Of a stretch of DNA of 64,000 nucleotides, positions 33,890 through 44,814 are shown in pieces. Below the pieces are notes generated by a model, which searched no databases, was not told the origin of the DNA, and worked only from the letters and a program-made list of their open reading frames with translations. How positions within the stretch are numbered: position 1 is the stretch's first letter; each line of letters begins with the position of its first letter. Location: assembly GCA_010279815.1 (NCBI GenBank), contig QEOQ01000092.1:289146-353145 (forward strand). The letters run 5' to 3'. The translations under genes and the position numbers were made by a program. Source of the stretch: Brachionus plicatilis. Taxonomy: Eukaryota; Rotifera; Eurotatoria; Ploima; Brachionidae.

Positions 33890-34010
33890 TTTAATTCAAA
33901 ATTTGTACAAAAATTCATCATTTTTAGATTTATCAAAATTAAATTTTATTAAAAAAACTAGAAAATTACTGCAACATAATGCAGCATACTTTATTGCACC
34001 TTTTTTACCT
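33890..34010. repeat. Dispersed repeat, copy 2 (inverted relative to 17,642)
   Basis: Contains actgcaacataatgcagcat and ctttattgcacc, matching actgcaac...gttgcacc at 17,642. The flank is similar in the opposite orientation. Confidence 0.5.
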
Positions 34011-34079
34011 AAAATAATACTTTTATAATATTTTTGTATATATAAAAGTATTTGAATCGTACAAGCGGACACAAAACCG

Positions 34080-34438
34080 GTCAAAATTTTTAAAAACTAT
34101 GACTGTATCCGCATAATCCGGTCAACTTTAGGGCGGACGGTCATTTGGCCGTTCAAAATTTTAGACCGTCAAAAAATACGGTCAACTTTTTTTGCAGAGA
34201 ACCCTCAAACTTCTTTGAAATTTCTTGGTAAAAATAAGAAGTATTACTTAAAAAAAGCTTTTTTTTCAAAAAAAAAATATTTTTAACTTTATAGATTTTT
34301 CTTCGTTTTTTTTACATAATTTAGAAATTTCTTCCTCAAAAAGTTTCAAGATTTATGTGGCCTCATGCCAAAATTTTGACCGTATATTTGACCGCCCGTT
34401 TTTTTTGCTGACCAGCCAAATGACCCAATCCAACACTA
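34080..34438. mobile_element. Probable partial hAT-type MITE (right end)
   Basis: Right end reads, reverse-complemented, tagtgttggattgggtcatt. The interior has ggtcatttggc and gccaaatgac in inverted arrangement and many accgtc/cggtca words, like the GC-rich hAT MITE at 31,711. No matching left end or duplication found. Confidence 0.5.
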
Positions 34439-34896
34439 GTAAAAATCGCCCCGATCTGAATGAATAACTGTTTAGATTTTGAGTTCACGACTGGCATATA
34501 AAGGCTATTATTTAAGAACTAATATAAAAGAATAAAATATTCAAATTCAATTTAAATGAGTCTGAGGTAAAATAAAAAAAATTACTTTGAAATATTTTTT
34601 GATTAAAATTTCACCTAAAATTTTCTTCATATAGTGCAAAATGTTTCTACAGCTTTCCTTAGAATTCCAAATACAAGCACAATTGATAATATAAAGTAAT
34701 TAATTTGCAAAATAATTTAATTTATCAAGGTAGAGGAGCGGAGCTTTATATGCGAGTAGTGTCATTTTTTTTTAATTCCTAAGAGGGGTTAATATGAGAA
34801 TTATTGTTAATTTAATAAAGCAACTTTTATTAATGGCATAGTTTTTCGTTAGTAAATAATTATTTTTTTTTTATTATTTTTTTATTTGTTTATCAG

Positions 34897-35305
34897 TGTG
34901 GTGTCGCAACCACAAATGCAAAATTAAGTTTGCATTTATTAGATTGCAATTTGCAACTTTTATTAAATTAAAACACATGCTTCTTATTTCAAGTTCATTT
35001 ATTAACTAGTATCATGTATATTTCTAATTTCAATCAACTTCTAAACATAAGCTAAAAGTTTTGTACAAATCGCTCTTATTTACAATTGATCTTTATTTAC
35101 ACTATTTACAGGGCTCTATTAAGCTTACTTAAGATTTATCTACATTTTTATTCACACTTTTTACTATTGTACTTTTCTTAATTTACAAACTATTTACAAT
35201 GTTGCGCCGCGCAGAACGGCCGTTTTCTCTCACCACTTTATTTAGAATAAAACTATTTACACACAACGACGTCTTTTAACTTTAACTACACCCCACGACA
35301 CAACA
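34897..35305. mobile_element. Solo LTR, 409 bp, with 5-bp target duplication
   Basis: Begins TGTGGTGTCG and ends CGACACAACA, so TG...CA with short inverted termini. ATCAG stands directly on both sides (34,892-34,896 and 35,306-35,310). No internal retroviral-type genes adjoin, so this is an LTR left by recombination. A GC-rich island (gcgccgcgcagaacggccg) lies near 35,205. Read on the minus strand it contains several AATAAA hexamers, so that is the likelier transcribed direction. Five-bp duplications suit Ty3/gypsy or BEL types. Confidence 0.8.
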
Positions 35306-35559
35306 ATCAGTACAAAGCTAATGCTTCGTCATAATAAAAAAAAAATTAAATTAAATAAGATAAAAAAAATAAGTTAAAAGAAAATTAAAAACCATTTGTT
35401 GAAATTACTTGAGGTAAGGCATGCTTAAATATTTGATAGTTCAGGAAAAAAAAGAGGAAATTGTTAGGTAGCAATTACACAATGGAGTTTGATATTCGAT
35501 ATATATTGATTCAAAACCATCTCTTCTACCAGTTTGACGACCATTGGATTAGAATGACT

Positions 35560-37420
35560 CAATCATGCCTTGACATATCTCTCACTCAACTCAAAAAGTC
35601 GATTTGAAACTGTTGGTAGTTTAAGTTTATTGAAAGCCTCTTGGTGTATAATATTGGAGGGGGTATCATATTTCAGCTTCAAAATAGATCGAACTGTCAA
35701 TTTTGAATATCTTGTATTTTTTTGATGTTAGTTTCTGAGAATGTATTTAAACAAGGAAAAGAATAATACAAAATTGATCCTATCAAAGATTTGTAAAGAT
35801 GAGCAAAAAGTATAAAGGAGTGGACTAATTACTGGCCCTTGTGGAACTCCTGGTTGAATAGGGTAATTATCACTTAGATGACCGTTTAGATTAGCTAGTA
35901 AATTTGTATTTCATGCCAAACTCTATCAAAAGCTTTAGTCAAAATATAGACAACGCACTTTTTTGTCTCTATTAATGGACTCCGCAAATTTCTGAATAGG
36001 AAAGAAGAGATTATCTGCAGTTCGTCTCTGTTATCTAAATCCTGATTGATGATGAATAAGTAGACTTTTGTTCTCAAAAATTATTGCGAGGAACGAGCCA
36101 AGTCGAGACGAGCTTAATAACCAAACAAGACCGTTCGGTTTTGGACTGAATCAATCTGATTTGAGGGGAAAGTAAGCAGAACTATTCGATAAGATTCGAA
36201 TTGATTCGCAAAAAAATTAACATCTATTGGATAAAATCCAATTACAGCACATACAAAAATATCTTTAAACGTTTCGTTACTCGCATATCAAAAGCTCTGC
36301 TTCACTATCTTATATTCTAGTGAAGATGGTAAGTTCAAGTAACTTTCCAAGGCTACTTGTCATACTAATTTGACGAAAAATGCTAGGGTCTTGAGTGGAA
36401 GATGTTTTCTTGGGGATCATGGTTATACTGGCTATTTTCCAGGATTTTGGCACTTGAGCTAGTTCTAAACCCATGTTAAAAAAGTGACTCAATTCTATTA
36501 AATGTCTCTTTAGGTAAATTTTTTAACATTAAGTTGTGGATCCGATCAAAGCCGGTCCCTATTCGCTATTTTAGTTTTTTGAAGGTATTTGTAGTTTCTA
36601 AAATGGTAATGAGCTCTTTTAAATTATTTTGTGCCTTATTATTTAAAAGATCTCTTTCAATTTGTGAAACTTCACTTATATCATCAGATTCAACAAAATT
36701 AAGATGAGGGCTAAAGGCTGTGGCTAAAAATCGCCAAAGATTTTTCCTTTATCAATGTCTGAATTATATTCTCTGCCATCATTAAAAAAAGATGTAAACT
36801 TATTAAAGCCACCTTTAGAGAAAGAAATCTTGATTTCTGGAAAGTTTTCTTATTTTCTTTGGAAGGCTAGATTCAAAAACTGTATAGTCTAAAGTGGAAT
36901 ACTATATTGGGCAGAATTAATGATCTTACTGCGATGTTTTCATTAAGCTCGTCAATGCTTTTTGACGAACTATCTAGATAATTTGAAAACTTAAGTAAAT
37001 CGGGTAAGTCACTTATTTTCTTTTTTAAAGTAGATTAAAGTAGAAGTAAAAGTAAAAAAATTTCAAAGAATTAGTTGTAAACAAATTTTCAACTGATATG
37101 CATGCATTGATGGGAAAATGATCACTTAAAATATCAAAATCTTTCAGACATTTAAAGTCATGAAATCTATCTGAGAGTGTTGACGAGATTTAAAAAAAAT
37201 AAGGAGTTCATAAAATTCTATTTTAGATTTATTTTATGTAGAAGTCTAATCATTAATTACAGAGAAGCTGAGCTTGTTAAGCAATTTCTCTTAGATAAAA
37301 CCATTTTCATTATCTCTCAAAAAACCTAAACTTTAGTCTTCGCGTTGAGATTTTCTCCTTCAATAAATTTCCTACAGCTCCTTGAGATTCCAAGCAATTG
37401 TTCAAAAAGAAGTTAAATAT
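35560..37420 (-). pseudogene. Jockey/I-type LINE relic, copy 1
   Basis: Minus strand, order from 37,420 down: endonuclease end (DHFPINACI), linker, ISEVSQIERDLLNNKAQNNL, GTGFDRIHNLMLKNLPKETF, VPKSWKIASITMIPKK, FRQISMTSSLGKLLELTIF, then an insertion of unrelated sequence (about 36,085-36,305), RT motif A with LTKAFDRVWH, and finally the C-terminal region TVRSILKLKYDTPS and NRLFELSERY. Same family as 47,735-49,432 (compare PGPDRIYNLFLKNIP and SATRSILKLKYDIPS). Multiple stops and deletions. Confidence 0.75.
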
Positions 37421-37545
37421 CCGGTGTGTTATAACCCAAATTAAATTTCATATTAAATTTGAGTTAAAAATAGTCTAGACTTTGACTTGTTACAAAAATA
37501 TTTACGAAATTTAAAAGTCATAAATTTAACATTTTGTTTAAAGTT

Positions 37546-37582
37546 GGTTAGGGTTAGGGTTCCTAACCACTAACCCTAACCC
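37546..37582. repeat. Inverted telomere-like TTAGGG motif
   Basis: Reads ggttagggttaggg, a short loop ttcctaaccac, then taaccctaaccc: two TTAGGG-type units facing two CCCTAA units. Too short to be a telomere; a hairpin-forming interstitial motif. Confidence 0.7.
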
Positions 37583-38240
37583 TCTCTTGACTTTGATCTC
37601 AAACTTCAATTTGCTTTTTTGTTTAGTTAATTCATTTTGCTGAATATTCATTTTGAAAGTTATCATTTTTATCCTTTACGTTTGAATTCTTCCTTTTAAT
37701 TCATTTTATTCATTAAACTCTTTAAATTCATTTTATATATATTACTCATTTTATTTATAGTTTTTATTTAATTAAATTTATTCATAATACTCATTTAGTT
37801 GGTATTGTGAAATTCGAACTAAATTTTTATGGCTATTTTTTATTATTTTTTTTTAATTATTATTTAAATTTTTCAATCAAAAAAATATTTTACCTGATGA
37901 TTTTTTTATATTCTCTCTAAAACCATCTTTATTATGAGTTTAATTAAACCTGTCAGTAATTACATCTTTTTTTGTTCAAGCTTTGTTGGAAATGGATGAG
38001 ATATTTCTTTTAGAAATTTCTCTTTCGAGATAATAATTGCTTTTTCCATTTTTCAGCTTCTCCGGAATGCTTTTCGACGTTTTTTTTGAGTTTGTCTTTG
38101 ACGAAAATCGTCGCACAATTTAAGTGATTCAAATTATTACGAGATTTGTATTTATAGATGGAAAAGTGCTCCTAAAATTTAACAGTTAAACAATATTTAA
38201 AAATTATTTACATACCTTATTATTATAAAATTGTATGAAT
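37583..38240. other. Low-complexity stretch with attcatttt iterations
   Basis: Imperfect repeats of ttcattttat-like words at about 37,630-37,800. A 25-mer-scale match (gatctcaaacttcaatttgc) recurs at 43,908. No gene recognised. Confidence 0.4.
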
Positions 38241-38241
38241 T

Positions 38242-38277
38242 GGGTATAGGAATGATTGATAAATCATTCCTATACCC
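38242..38277. repeat. Perfect 16-bp hairpin
   Basis: gggtataggaatgatt, loop gata, then its exact reverse complement. Might be a cruciform, the core of a tiny element, or an RNA stem if transcribed. Too short for a canonical miRNA precursor. Confidence 0.75.
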
Positions 38278-38599
38278 ATATGTGCTTTAATAATGGAAGA
38301 ATTCATTTATCGTATTAAGCCTAAAAAATTCATTTACAAATCCAAAAATAATTATCTTTAAAATCAAAAATATTCATGAATATTATTGCTTAACAAAAAT
38401 TTTTTTTTAATATTTTATGCAATCAAATTAATTTAAAATGCTAAATTGACAAATAAAATTATAAAAAAAAAATTTTTAAATAAAAAAAATAATAAAAGCC
38501 TATAAAACACACAAAAAATTAAAGCAAAATAAATTAGAATTATTTTTTTTAAAATTAGTTCAGGAGTTTTATGAATTTTAGACAAAAAAAATATAATAC

Positions 38600-39640
38600 C
38601 TTTACAAATTTGACGGCGACCTTACTTGAATTTTTGGGAAATTTTGAATCATCGATCAACGGTTTGGCAACTTCTGGATCACTCGGCACAGAAAAGTTTG
38701 ATTCATTGTTACGACGGATCGATAGGTGCTTTTTTATTATTTCAGTCTTGGACAAATCTGACGCTTTGTTTTGAGATTGCTCTGGAGCTATGGCTTCATC
38801 AACATCGAGACAAACATTTCCAAAATATCTTTTTTGTTTTAATCATCTAAAATAGCAATTCGACATTATCATCTTCAATCACGGACAAATAACCATTCAG
38901 CAAAAAGTCAAGCAACTCCTCTTGTTTTTTCTGAACAACAAAAAATTAACTCTGAACCAAAATTAGTAAAAATAAAGCCAACTTTTATTTTTTCTTTTCT
39001 GTTTAATTATCTTGACTTGAGCAAAGATTAGCAAGACAAGCAAAACAATGGCGCACAACGACACCACAACTATCAGACCAATTATTCGTTTGGACATCAC
39101 CTTTACTTTTAAAGTAATGGTGGTCGTTTCAACCTGAATCTAAAAGCTTCTCTTGATGCATCCATACCTTTTGGTCACGTGAAACGCATATGTGCTTGAA
39201 TCGCCCGGATGAGTGCGGAAAATTTCCAATTTACCAGCATGAAGATTAAACTTCTCATGGTCCAAGTTGACAGTTTTGTTGTTCTTGAGCCATGCTACCT
39301 TTCCCTTTGGTTTGCCATAGTTCTCACAGTCCAGAATAAGGGTCTTGTTAGGCTTGATCTGCAAGGCACCATATGTCACTATCTGCTCAGTCTCATTAGT
39401 CTAGTTAATATGCATCGATCGATTCAAAAAATACAAATAAATTGGCTTCAGCACATTTAGATTGAATAACAGGACTGGGCTGACAGGTCTGGAATTATGT
39501 GATGGAGTAGGGACCTTTGTCGACATTGATTTGTAGAGTTTAATTATTTTTGCAATCAACAGACACATCTTCAAATAGCAGTTCGACTATGTGACTGAAC
39601 GCAGTTCTTCTTGGCTCCTTGACAGCCATGGTGCATAACC
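38600..39640 (-). pseudogene. Decayed gene for an Ig-domain transmembrane protein
   Basis: Minus strand. An Ig-like domain is clear at 39,379-39,160: LDCENYGKPKGKVAWLKNN ... LEIFRTHPGDSSTYAF, the Cys, Trp and D.(S/A).TY hallmarks. After an in-frame TAG comes a membrane segment (RIIGLIVVVSLCAIVLLVLL, about 39,100-39,040) with a basic stop-transfer KQKRKN. Then tail pieces (LLDFLLNGYLSVIEDDN; APEQSQNKASDLSKTEIIKK to KVAVKFVK, ending at a good GTATTA donor at 38,599). An upstream fragment at 39,640-39,440 reads ELLFEDVSVDCKNN. Frames do not join cleanly with GT-AG introns, so I call it a pseudogene, though an unusual intact gene is not excluded. Family within the Ig superfamily unknown. Confidence 0.5.
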
Positions 39641-40276
39641 GACCTTATAGTATCTATTCAATTTTAATAAAATAAATCATGTTGAAGATGATTTTTCATT
39701 CTATAAAGTTAAATCTGACCTGAAACAAGACATTGTTCAAAAATTAAACTGAAACTGATCTTATAAACTTTTTCTTAAAATTTAATTTACCAATTATGAA
39801 CAAAAAAAATCCTAAAATTGAATATATAAAAATTTTTTTATCTTTAATTTTTGTTAACTTTGATTTTTGAATTGTAAAAAAATTATTCTAAATTTAAATA
39901 TTAAATTTCAATTACCGTAAACTCGTGACCATTACTCTTGGAACAATATCAAAATTTGGGTTTATTCCATACGGAACTAATGCCATCAAAACCATGTTAT
40001 AAATTTTTTTTATTTTTTTTTAGAATAAACCTTGATGTCTGACTTTAAACTAAGAGTAAGCGCAAAACTTTGATTTTATTCTTAGAATAATTTCGAATTT
40101 ATTTTGCAATAAACTTGAAAAATTGTAAAGTTAAATTCGAAATTAAAAAAATTAAAAAATTAAACTTTATTCTAATTTTTGTATTTATTCTAAGAGAAAA
40201 AATTAAATTCGATTAAAAATTAAATTTAAAATTAAAAAATTCGATTTAATAGCCAAAAAACACTGTATAAAAACAT
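39641..40276. other. Gene-free AT-rich stretch
   Basis: No ORF or structured repeat recognised. Confidence 0.4.
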
Positions 40277-40965
40277 TTATTTTTTATTTTGCCTAATAAT
40301 TTTACCATTTTCGTCACGAGGTAACCTTTTTCTACCACGTTTCTTTGTTGATAATTGATTTGAACAAGTTTGGATATTGGAAGCTATTGAAATTTGGAAG
40401 TTGGTTTGGTTGGTCTTAAGGTTCCTAAGAGGGTTTCGATTAGTTGGCTTTTGTCTATTTGTATTTACGGTTTGAGTTGACACTGATGAAATATATGTTC
40501 TTGGATCTGTATCTATTTTTGAGTAATATTGCGGAATAAAATGGTTGAACGGATTAGAAATAAAACCGTAAATACAAATAGACAAAGCCAACTAATCGAA
40601 ACCCAACTAATCAAAATAAAGTTCGCCATCAACTCGCTCAAGGTCACATTTCACTCGAAAAGATTCAAAAAGCTTTTTAATATTTTCAGCATCAAAGTTC
40701 GTTTCATTATTATTCGGAACAATTTGTTTAGCTCTTCTTTTCTAATCAATCATAATCTTTTAAATGATTTAAGCAAACTCTACTACCAGGTTGTACAAAG
40801 ACATTTGTTCGAACATATAAATCAATAACACAATCAGCATTTAAGGTTTTTAGTTTCTTCCATTTATTAAGCTTTTTACAAATAATACACCGCTTATCCG
40901 ACGAATAAGCTCTTGTTAAGCCAATGTTAAGCTTTTTCTTTTGGCAATATTTTTTTGTCCCTGAG
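40277..40965 (-). pseudogene. Harbinger/ISL2EU-like transposase N-terminal relic plus AT-hook tail
   Basis: The frame at 40,960-40,755 reads SSDKRCIICKKLNKWKKLKT, then YVRTNVFVQPGSRVCLNHL. This C-x2-C ... C-x2-H layout with GSR.C..H is common at the N-terminus of Harbinger/ISL2EU-type transposases of invertebrates (recognised by pattern, not searched). A stop and frameshift follow, then NFDAENIKKLFESFRVKCDL (about 40,700-40,610). The second part, 40,591-40,277, ends KKRGRKRLPRDENGKIIRQ, an AT-hook-like basic tail. Between them lies a 42-bp inverted duplication (separate entry). No catalytic domain remains. Confidence 0.5.
40431..40604. repeat. 42-bp inverted duplication around a 90-bp spacer
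   Basis: The arm 40,431-40,473 is the reverse complement of 40,563-40,604 apart from a single indel (core: gtaaatacaaatagacaaa, then gccaactaatcgaaaccc). Lies inside the transposase relic. Confidence 0.85.
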
Positions 40966-41766
40966 TTTGGCTTTCAATTGCGAATCAGCTACCAATTGTA
41001 GCTCAGTCTCGATTTAGGGTTCGACTGCTAAGTCATTTTTACAATTATCATTGTATCTCAACCTTTTACTTGTCATTTTTAGCTGAAAAACTAAAATATC
41101 TTTTTTTTGGGAGAATTATACAATTTCGAAGAATTGATATTTATGGCATACCGTTTTGTAGATAATTAAAATCTCTACTTTGGCTACATTCAATATTCTA
41201 ATTTTTATAATCTGTCAAATTATTAAATAAGTATCATGTTTGTCTTTTTTTGGTGGTCGGAAAGTCAAGGTCTTATCACTATCTTGAAAACATATGGTCC
41301 GTTAACAGCAACTCAGGATTTTACTCTTTAGTACTAGTTTTACAAGTCAAAAACTAGGTCTTATTGTCCAAATGGTACTTTTGCTTAACAGTTCATCAAA
41401 TTCTCTACAAAATAGTATGTGGTCAGAAGTTTTTGGGTATTCCTAATACCATCCGACCGCGGTCCGTGTTTTAGTAAAAAACAGGTGGTCCGTGTTTAGC
41501 ATAAGCCGTTTCTACAGTGAATTTAGCAAAATTTGGTTCCATATTATTTAAAGTTTTAATTTTGATATTTATTTCTATTAATTATTTACTATTTTCAATG
41601 GCATCTAATTATTAATTATGTTATTAATTGAAATAAAAAACAAAATTACTGAACTAAGGAAAAAATGTATTTTTTTTATTTCTTTTATAATAAAAAAGGT
41701 ACATAAATAATAAAAGTAATATAATTTATGTCAAATTAGAACAAAAATAATATTCAATTTCTCTTT
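40966..41766. other. Gene-free stretch
   Basis: No ORF. A GC-richer patch near 41,440-41,510 contains ggtccgtgttt twice in 40 bp. Otherwise AT-rich. Confidence 0.4.
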
Positions 41767-42163
41767 TTAGCAGCCTACCGCGTTTTTTTTAACTTGGGGC
41801 TGTGTAGTAACGATTGGGGTCCTTTCAAGACGAATTTTTATTGATATTGGCTCTTGCACAGGCGGATCGTCCGAATCTAATTCTTCATATACGCTAATAC
41901 CCAAATAATCTAAATAAGTTTCATTTGGCTGACGAGTTAAGGCATTGGTTGTAGCTTTAGGGCGACCTGAACGACGCTTTCTTTCAAGTGGAATGTTCAT
42001 TATCGGCAAAAGTCAAAGCTAGATATTTTTGAGCTGATTCTAAGTAACGAAAACTACAGAAAGTGAGATAAAATTTTCCCTTTCCCCTAGTTTTTTTCAC
42101 TTGTTCTGATTCAATGGACTCATCTTGGCTTAAGTTGTTAAAGATCTCTTTGATAAAGGACAT
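41767..42163 (-). pseudogene. MULE-like transposase deletion derivative (N-terminus joined to C-terminus)
   Basis: The ATG at 42,163 opens a clean frame: MSFIKEIFNNLSQDESIESE, then VKKTRGKGKF, then FCSFRYLESAQKYL, which looks like the N-terminal FLYWCH/MULE-type DNA-binding start. About 55 codons later it stops, and the overlapping frame (42,009-41,767) reads NIPLERKRRSGRPKATTNAL, then TRQPNETYLDYLG and an acidic tail. The GRPK/AL tail is typical of C-termini of SWIM-type MULE transposases. The whole catalytic core is missing, so the junction near 42,000 is probably an internal deletion. TIRs were not identified. Confidence 0.5.
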
Positions 42164-42189
42164 TTTTTGAATAGTGAATATTGTCTAGC

Positions 42190-42320
42190 TATTTATTTTT
42201 TTTTTATTTATTTTTTTTCTGTACCGAGCTAAAGCTCCTTCAGAATAAGTTAAAAACTAAAATAAAAATAAAATAAAATAAAAATGAAATAAAATAAAAA
42301 TAAAATTAAAGTTAATAAAT
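42190..42320 (-). mobile_element. LINE 3' end fragment
   Basis: Contains accgagctaaagctccttca, closely like agctcaagctccttca at 47,745-47,760 behind the jockey/I-type LINE copy 2, in the same orientation. Followed by an A-rich stretch. Confidence 0.5.
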
Positions 42321-43955
42321 TGAGATAAAAAAAGAATCAAAATAAAGTAAATAAGCTAAAAAAATGAAAGTTGAAAGCTCAATAATTTCCTTTATGTATA
42401 ACACCAATAAACTCATCTTGTCGGAATCAGCTTTAGAAAGTCTTAAACTAATTAATTAAATTAAGTTTATTTTAAGATATATATTTGTTTCAATTTGATC
42501 AAGTTAGCTTTCAAAGAAATAAAATAGTTACTAACTAAATCATATTTGACATTATTTAATTTAATTGTGCTAACAAAAAACAATTGACACTAACATCAGT
42601 ATTTTTGCTCTAGAAAATATTATTTTTGTTTTTTTAATATATTTTACGCGATTTTCAATACTTAAGCAATTTTAAGATGAGCCTTCATGAGCTTTTAGTG
42701 TATTTCTCAAAGAGCAATGCAAAGACAAAATAAAGTTAAATTAGTAATTTAAATATTTTTCTTAAAAATTAAAACATAAGAAATTCAAAAGAAAAATTTT
42801 GATAGGTTTGATGTGATTTTTTATAAAAAAATTAAGTCAAATTATAAAATTTATTTACATTTTTTGATATTTCATACATTTTTTTTTTGAGAAAATGTTA
42901 AAAAAAAATAAAACAAATATTTGACTATTTATATCTAGTCGGTTTATTTTTTATCAAGGAATCCAAAAATCACATTAGAAATAATCATTTATTAATAGTT
43001 CGCCTTGAAATTTGGGTCACATTTTTCATTGAAATGATACACTGCCCTTTGTTATATTTTAGTTATCAAAATATATTAATTAAAGGTTAAATCTTTAAAG
43101 CCAATGTTCAAAATAGAATTTTCTTTTCTAGATAATTAAGATTTTTTTAGGTAAATGTTTAACATCTCCATTTTAGATATATTTAAAACTAAATTTATCT
43201 AAAAAGGATTTAAGAATGAATTTCGACACGCAAATTTAGCTTTTAATGAAAAATAGACGAAAATGTACCTAGACACTGTCAGATCAAAATTTGTTTAATA
43301 TATCAAATTTTAATCCTCAAATTTTTTAAGCAAATCTACGAATTAGGTATTTTGATTAAAAATATTTTTTAAACTTTTTTAGGCAAATTGAAGTTTCAGA
43401 TCAAATTTTAAAATCAAAACGATCATTTAAAATTTTAAAACTTAATTAATCTAATGATTTTAATAATTTTTTAAAAATAAATACTAAACATTACTAGACA
43501 TGTTATGTCTAAAAATGGTTCATTATCAAATTAACATCAAAATGATTGATCTCTAATTTATTTAACAAAAACAATCAATAGTTTAAATAATTCAAGTTAA
43601 GTTAATTCACAAATTCTAATTTATAACTTTTATAACCATTCATTCAAACTGAAATTATTTTATTTTTCCATTTAAATAAATTTTTAAATTTTAAAACAGT
43701 AAATTTTTTTTGTCTTGAAAAGTAAGTTTTCATTTAAATCAACTAAAATTTTTGAATCTATTAAAGCTCAATAAAAAAGGACATTTAAAATTTTAAATAT
43801 GAAAATAAACTTGACATGACATGTCAAGTAATTTCTTTGGAAAAATTTTATTTTTTCTCTATTATTAAAAAAAATACTACAATTTATATTTTGATCTTTT
43901 GATCTTGATCTCAAACTTCAATTTGCCCTTTTTTAAAGCTATTTTAAACGAAAAG
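42321..43955. other. 1.6-kb gene-free AT-rich stretch
   Basis: No ORF or structured repeat. The word gatctcaaacttcaatttgc near 43,908 is shared with 37,592. Confidence 0.4.
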
Positions 43956-43963
43956 ATTAATTT

Positions 43964-44050
43964 TAGTGTTGGGAGTTTTTCGAAAAAGTCGACTCGACTA
44001 AGTTTTCTTTTAAGTCGACTCAAGTGGACTCGAGTCGACTCCCAACACTT
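43964..44050. mobile_element. Tiny hAT-type MITE, 87 bp, perfect 8-bp target duplication
   Basis: Ends tagtgttgggagt and (reverse-complemented) aagtgttgggagt; attaattt flanks both sides (43,956-43,963 and 44,051-44,058). The interior is iterated gactcgact/agtcgac words, so almost the whole unit can fold back. Confidence 0.8.
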
Positions 44051-44296
44051 ATTAATTTGAACAATTGAAATATTGAGTAAAATTCAAAGCGTCTTCTAAA
44101 ATTTTTTTAAAATCTTTTTATTAAAAAAAGTAGTATTATTTTTGATGAAGATATAATTTAAGAATATAAAAGATTATTCAACTTTAAAATTATCCTCATT
44201 CTCAAATATCATATTTATAATTTTTTAAGTGCTTAATAAGTAATAATGCAGACTTTTAATTTCGAAACAGACATTTTTTGAAAGCATTTTGAGCAA

Positions 44297-44395
44297 CTAT
44301 CTTGTCATTTTTTGTCGCCGATAGCGTTTAAAAGGTTTGATGGGTGCCACCAGCGACTCGTTCTGATCGCAAGGCGCACGAGGACAAGAACGCAT
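44297..44395 (-). other. GC-rich short ORF, 32 codons, identity unknown
   Basis: In AT-rich DNA, a 100-bp GC-rich patch holds an ATG-to-stop frame MRSCPRAPCDQNESLVAPIK followed by PFKRYRRQKMTR. Too short to classify. It might be a piece of a captured exon. It lies between the 87-bp hAT MITE and the foldback element at 44,415. Confidence 0.3.
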
Positions 44396-44414
44396 GGCAA
44401 GTCAAAATGCCCAA

Positions 44415-44814
44415 TTCTAGTCGATTATTAAATCAATTAATTTTTTTAGTCGATTATTATTTTAATCAACGATTAAATCGAATAATGCTTTCTAGATGGC
44501 TAAAATACTTCTAATTTATGTCGAAATTAAAAGTTAGCAAAGCCAAAAATATTATTTTTTAATAAAAAAGATTATTAAATTGTTTTAAAATTTAAGATTT
44601 AAAGCAAAATAAAAAATAAAAAATACCGTAAATTGAATAAACCCTTTTTATTAAAAAATAATATTTTTTGCTTAAATTTTAATTTCGAGATAAATTAGGA
44701 GTATTTTAGCCATCTAGAAAACATTATACGATTTAATAGTCGACTAAAATAAATTAGTCAGATTTAAAGTTAGTCGATTATTCAATCGATTTTTGATAAT
44801 TGATTGCCAACACT
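44415..44814. mobile_element. hAT-like foldback element, about 400 bp
   Basis: Two 90-bp arms (44,485-44,575 and 44,645-44,735; shared words tctagatggctaaaatact and aatattattttttaataaaa) are inverted with about 88% identity by eye. Outside them lie gtcgattattaaatc-type words on both sides. The right end gccaacacta (reverse complement tagtgttggc) is hAT-like; the left end has lost it. Shares its right end with 26,290-26,377. Confidence 0.65.

Noticed and set aside
33896..34084. 62-codon minus ORF
   Set aside because: Part of a dispersed repeat, no domain.
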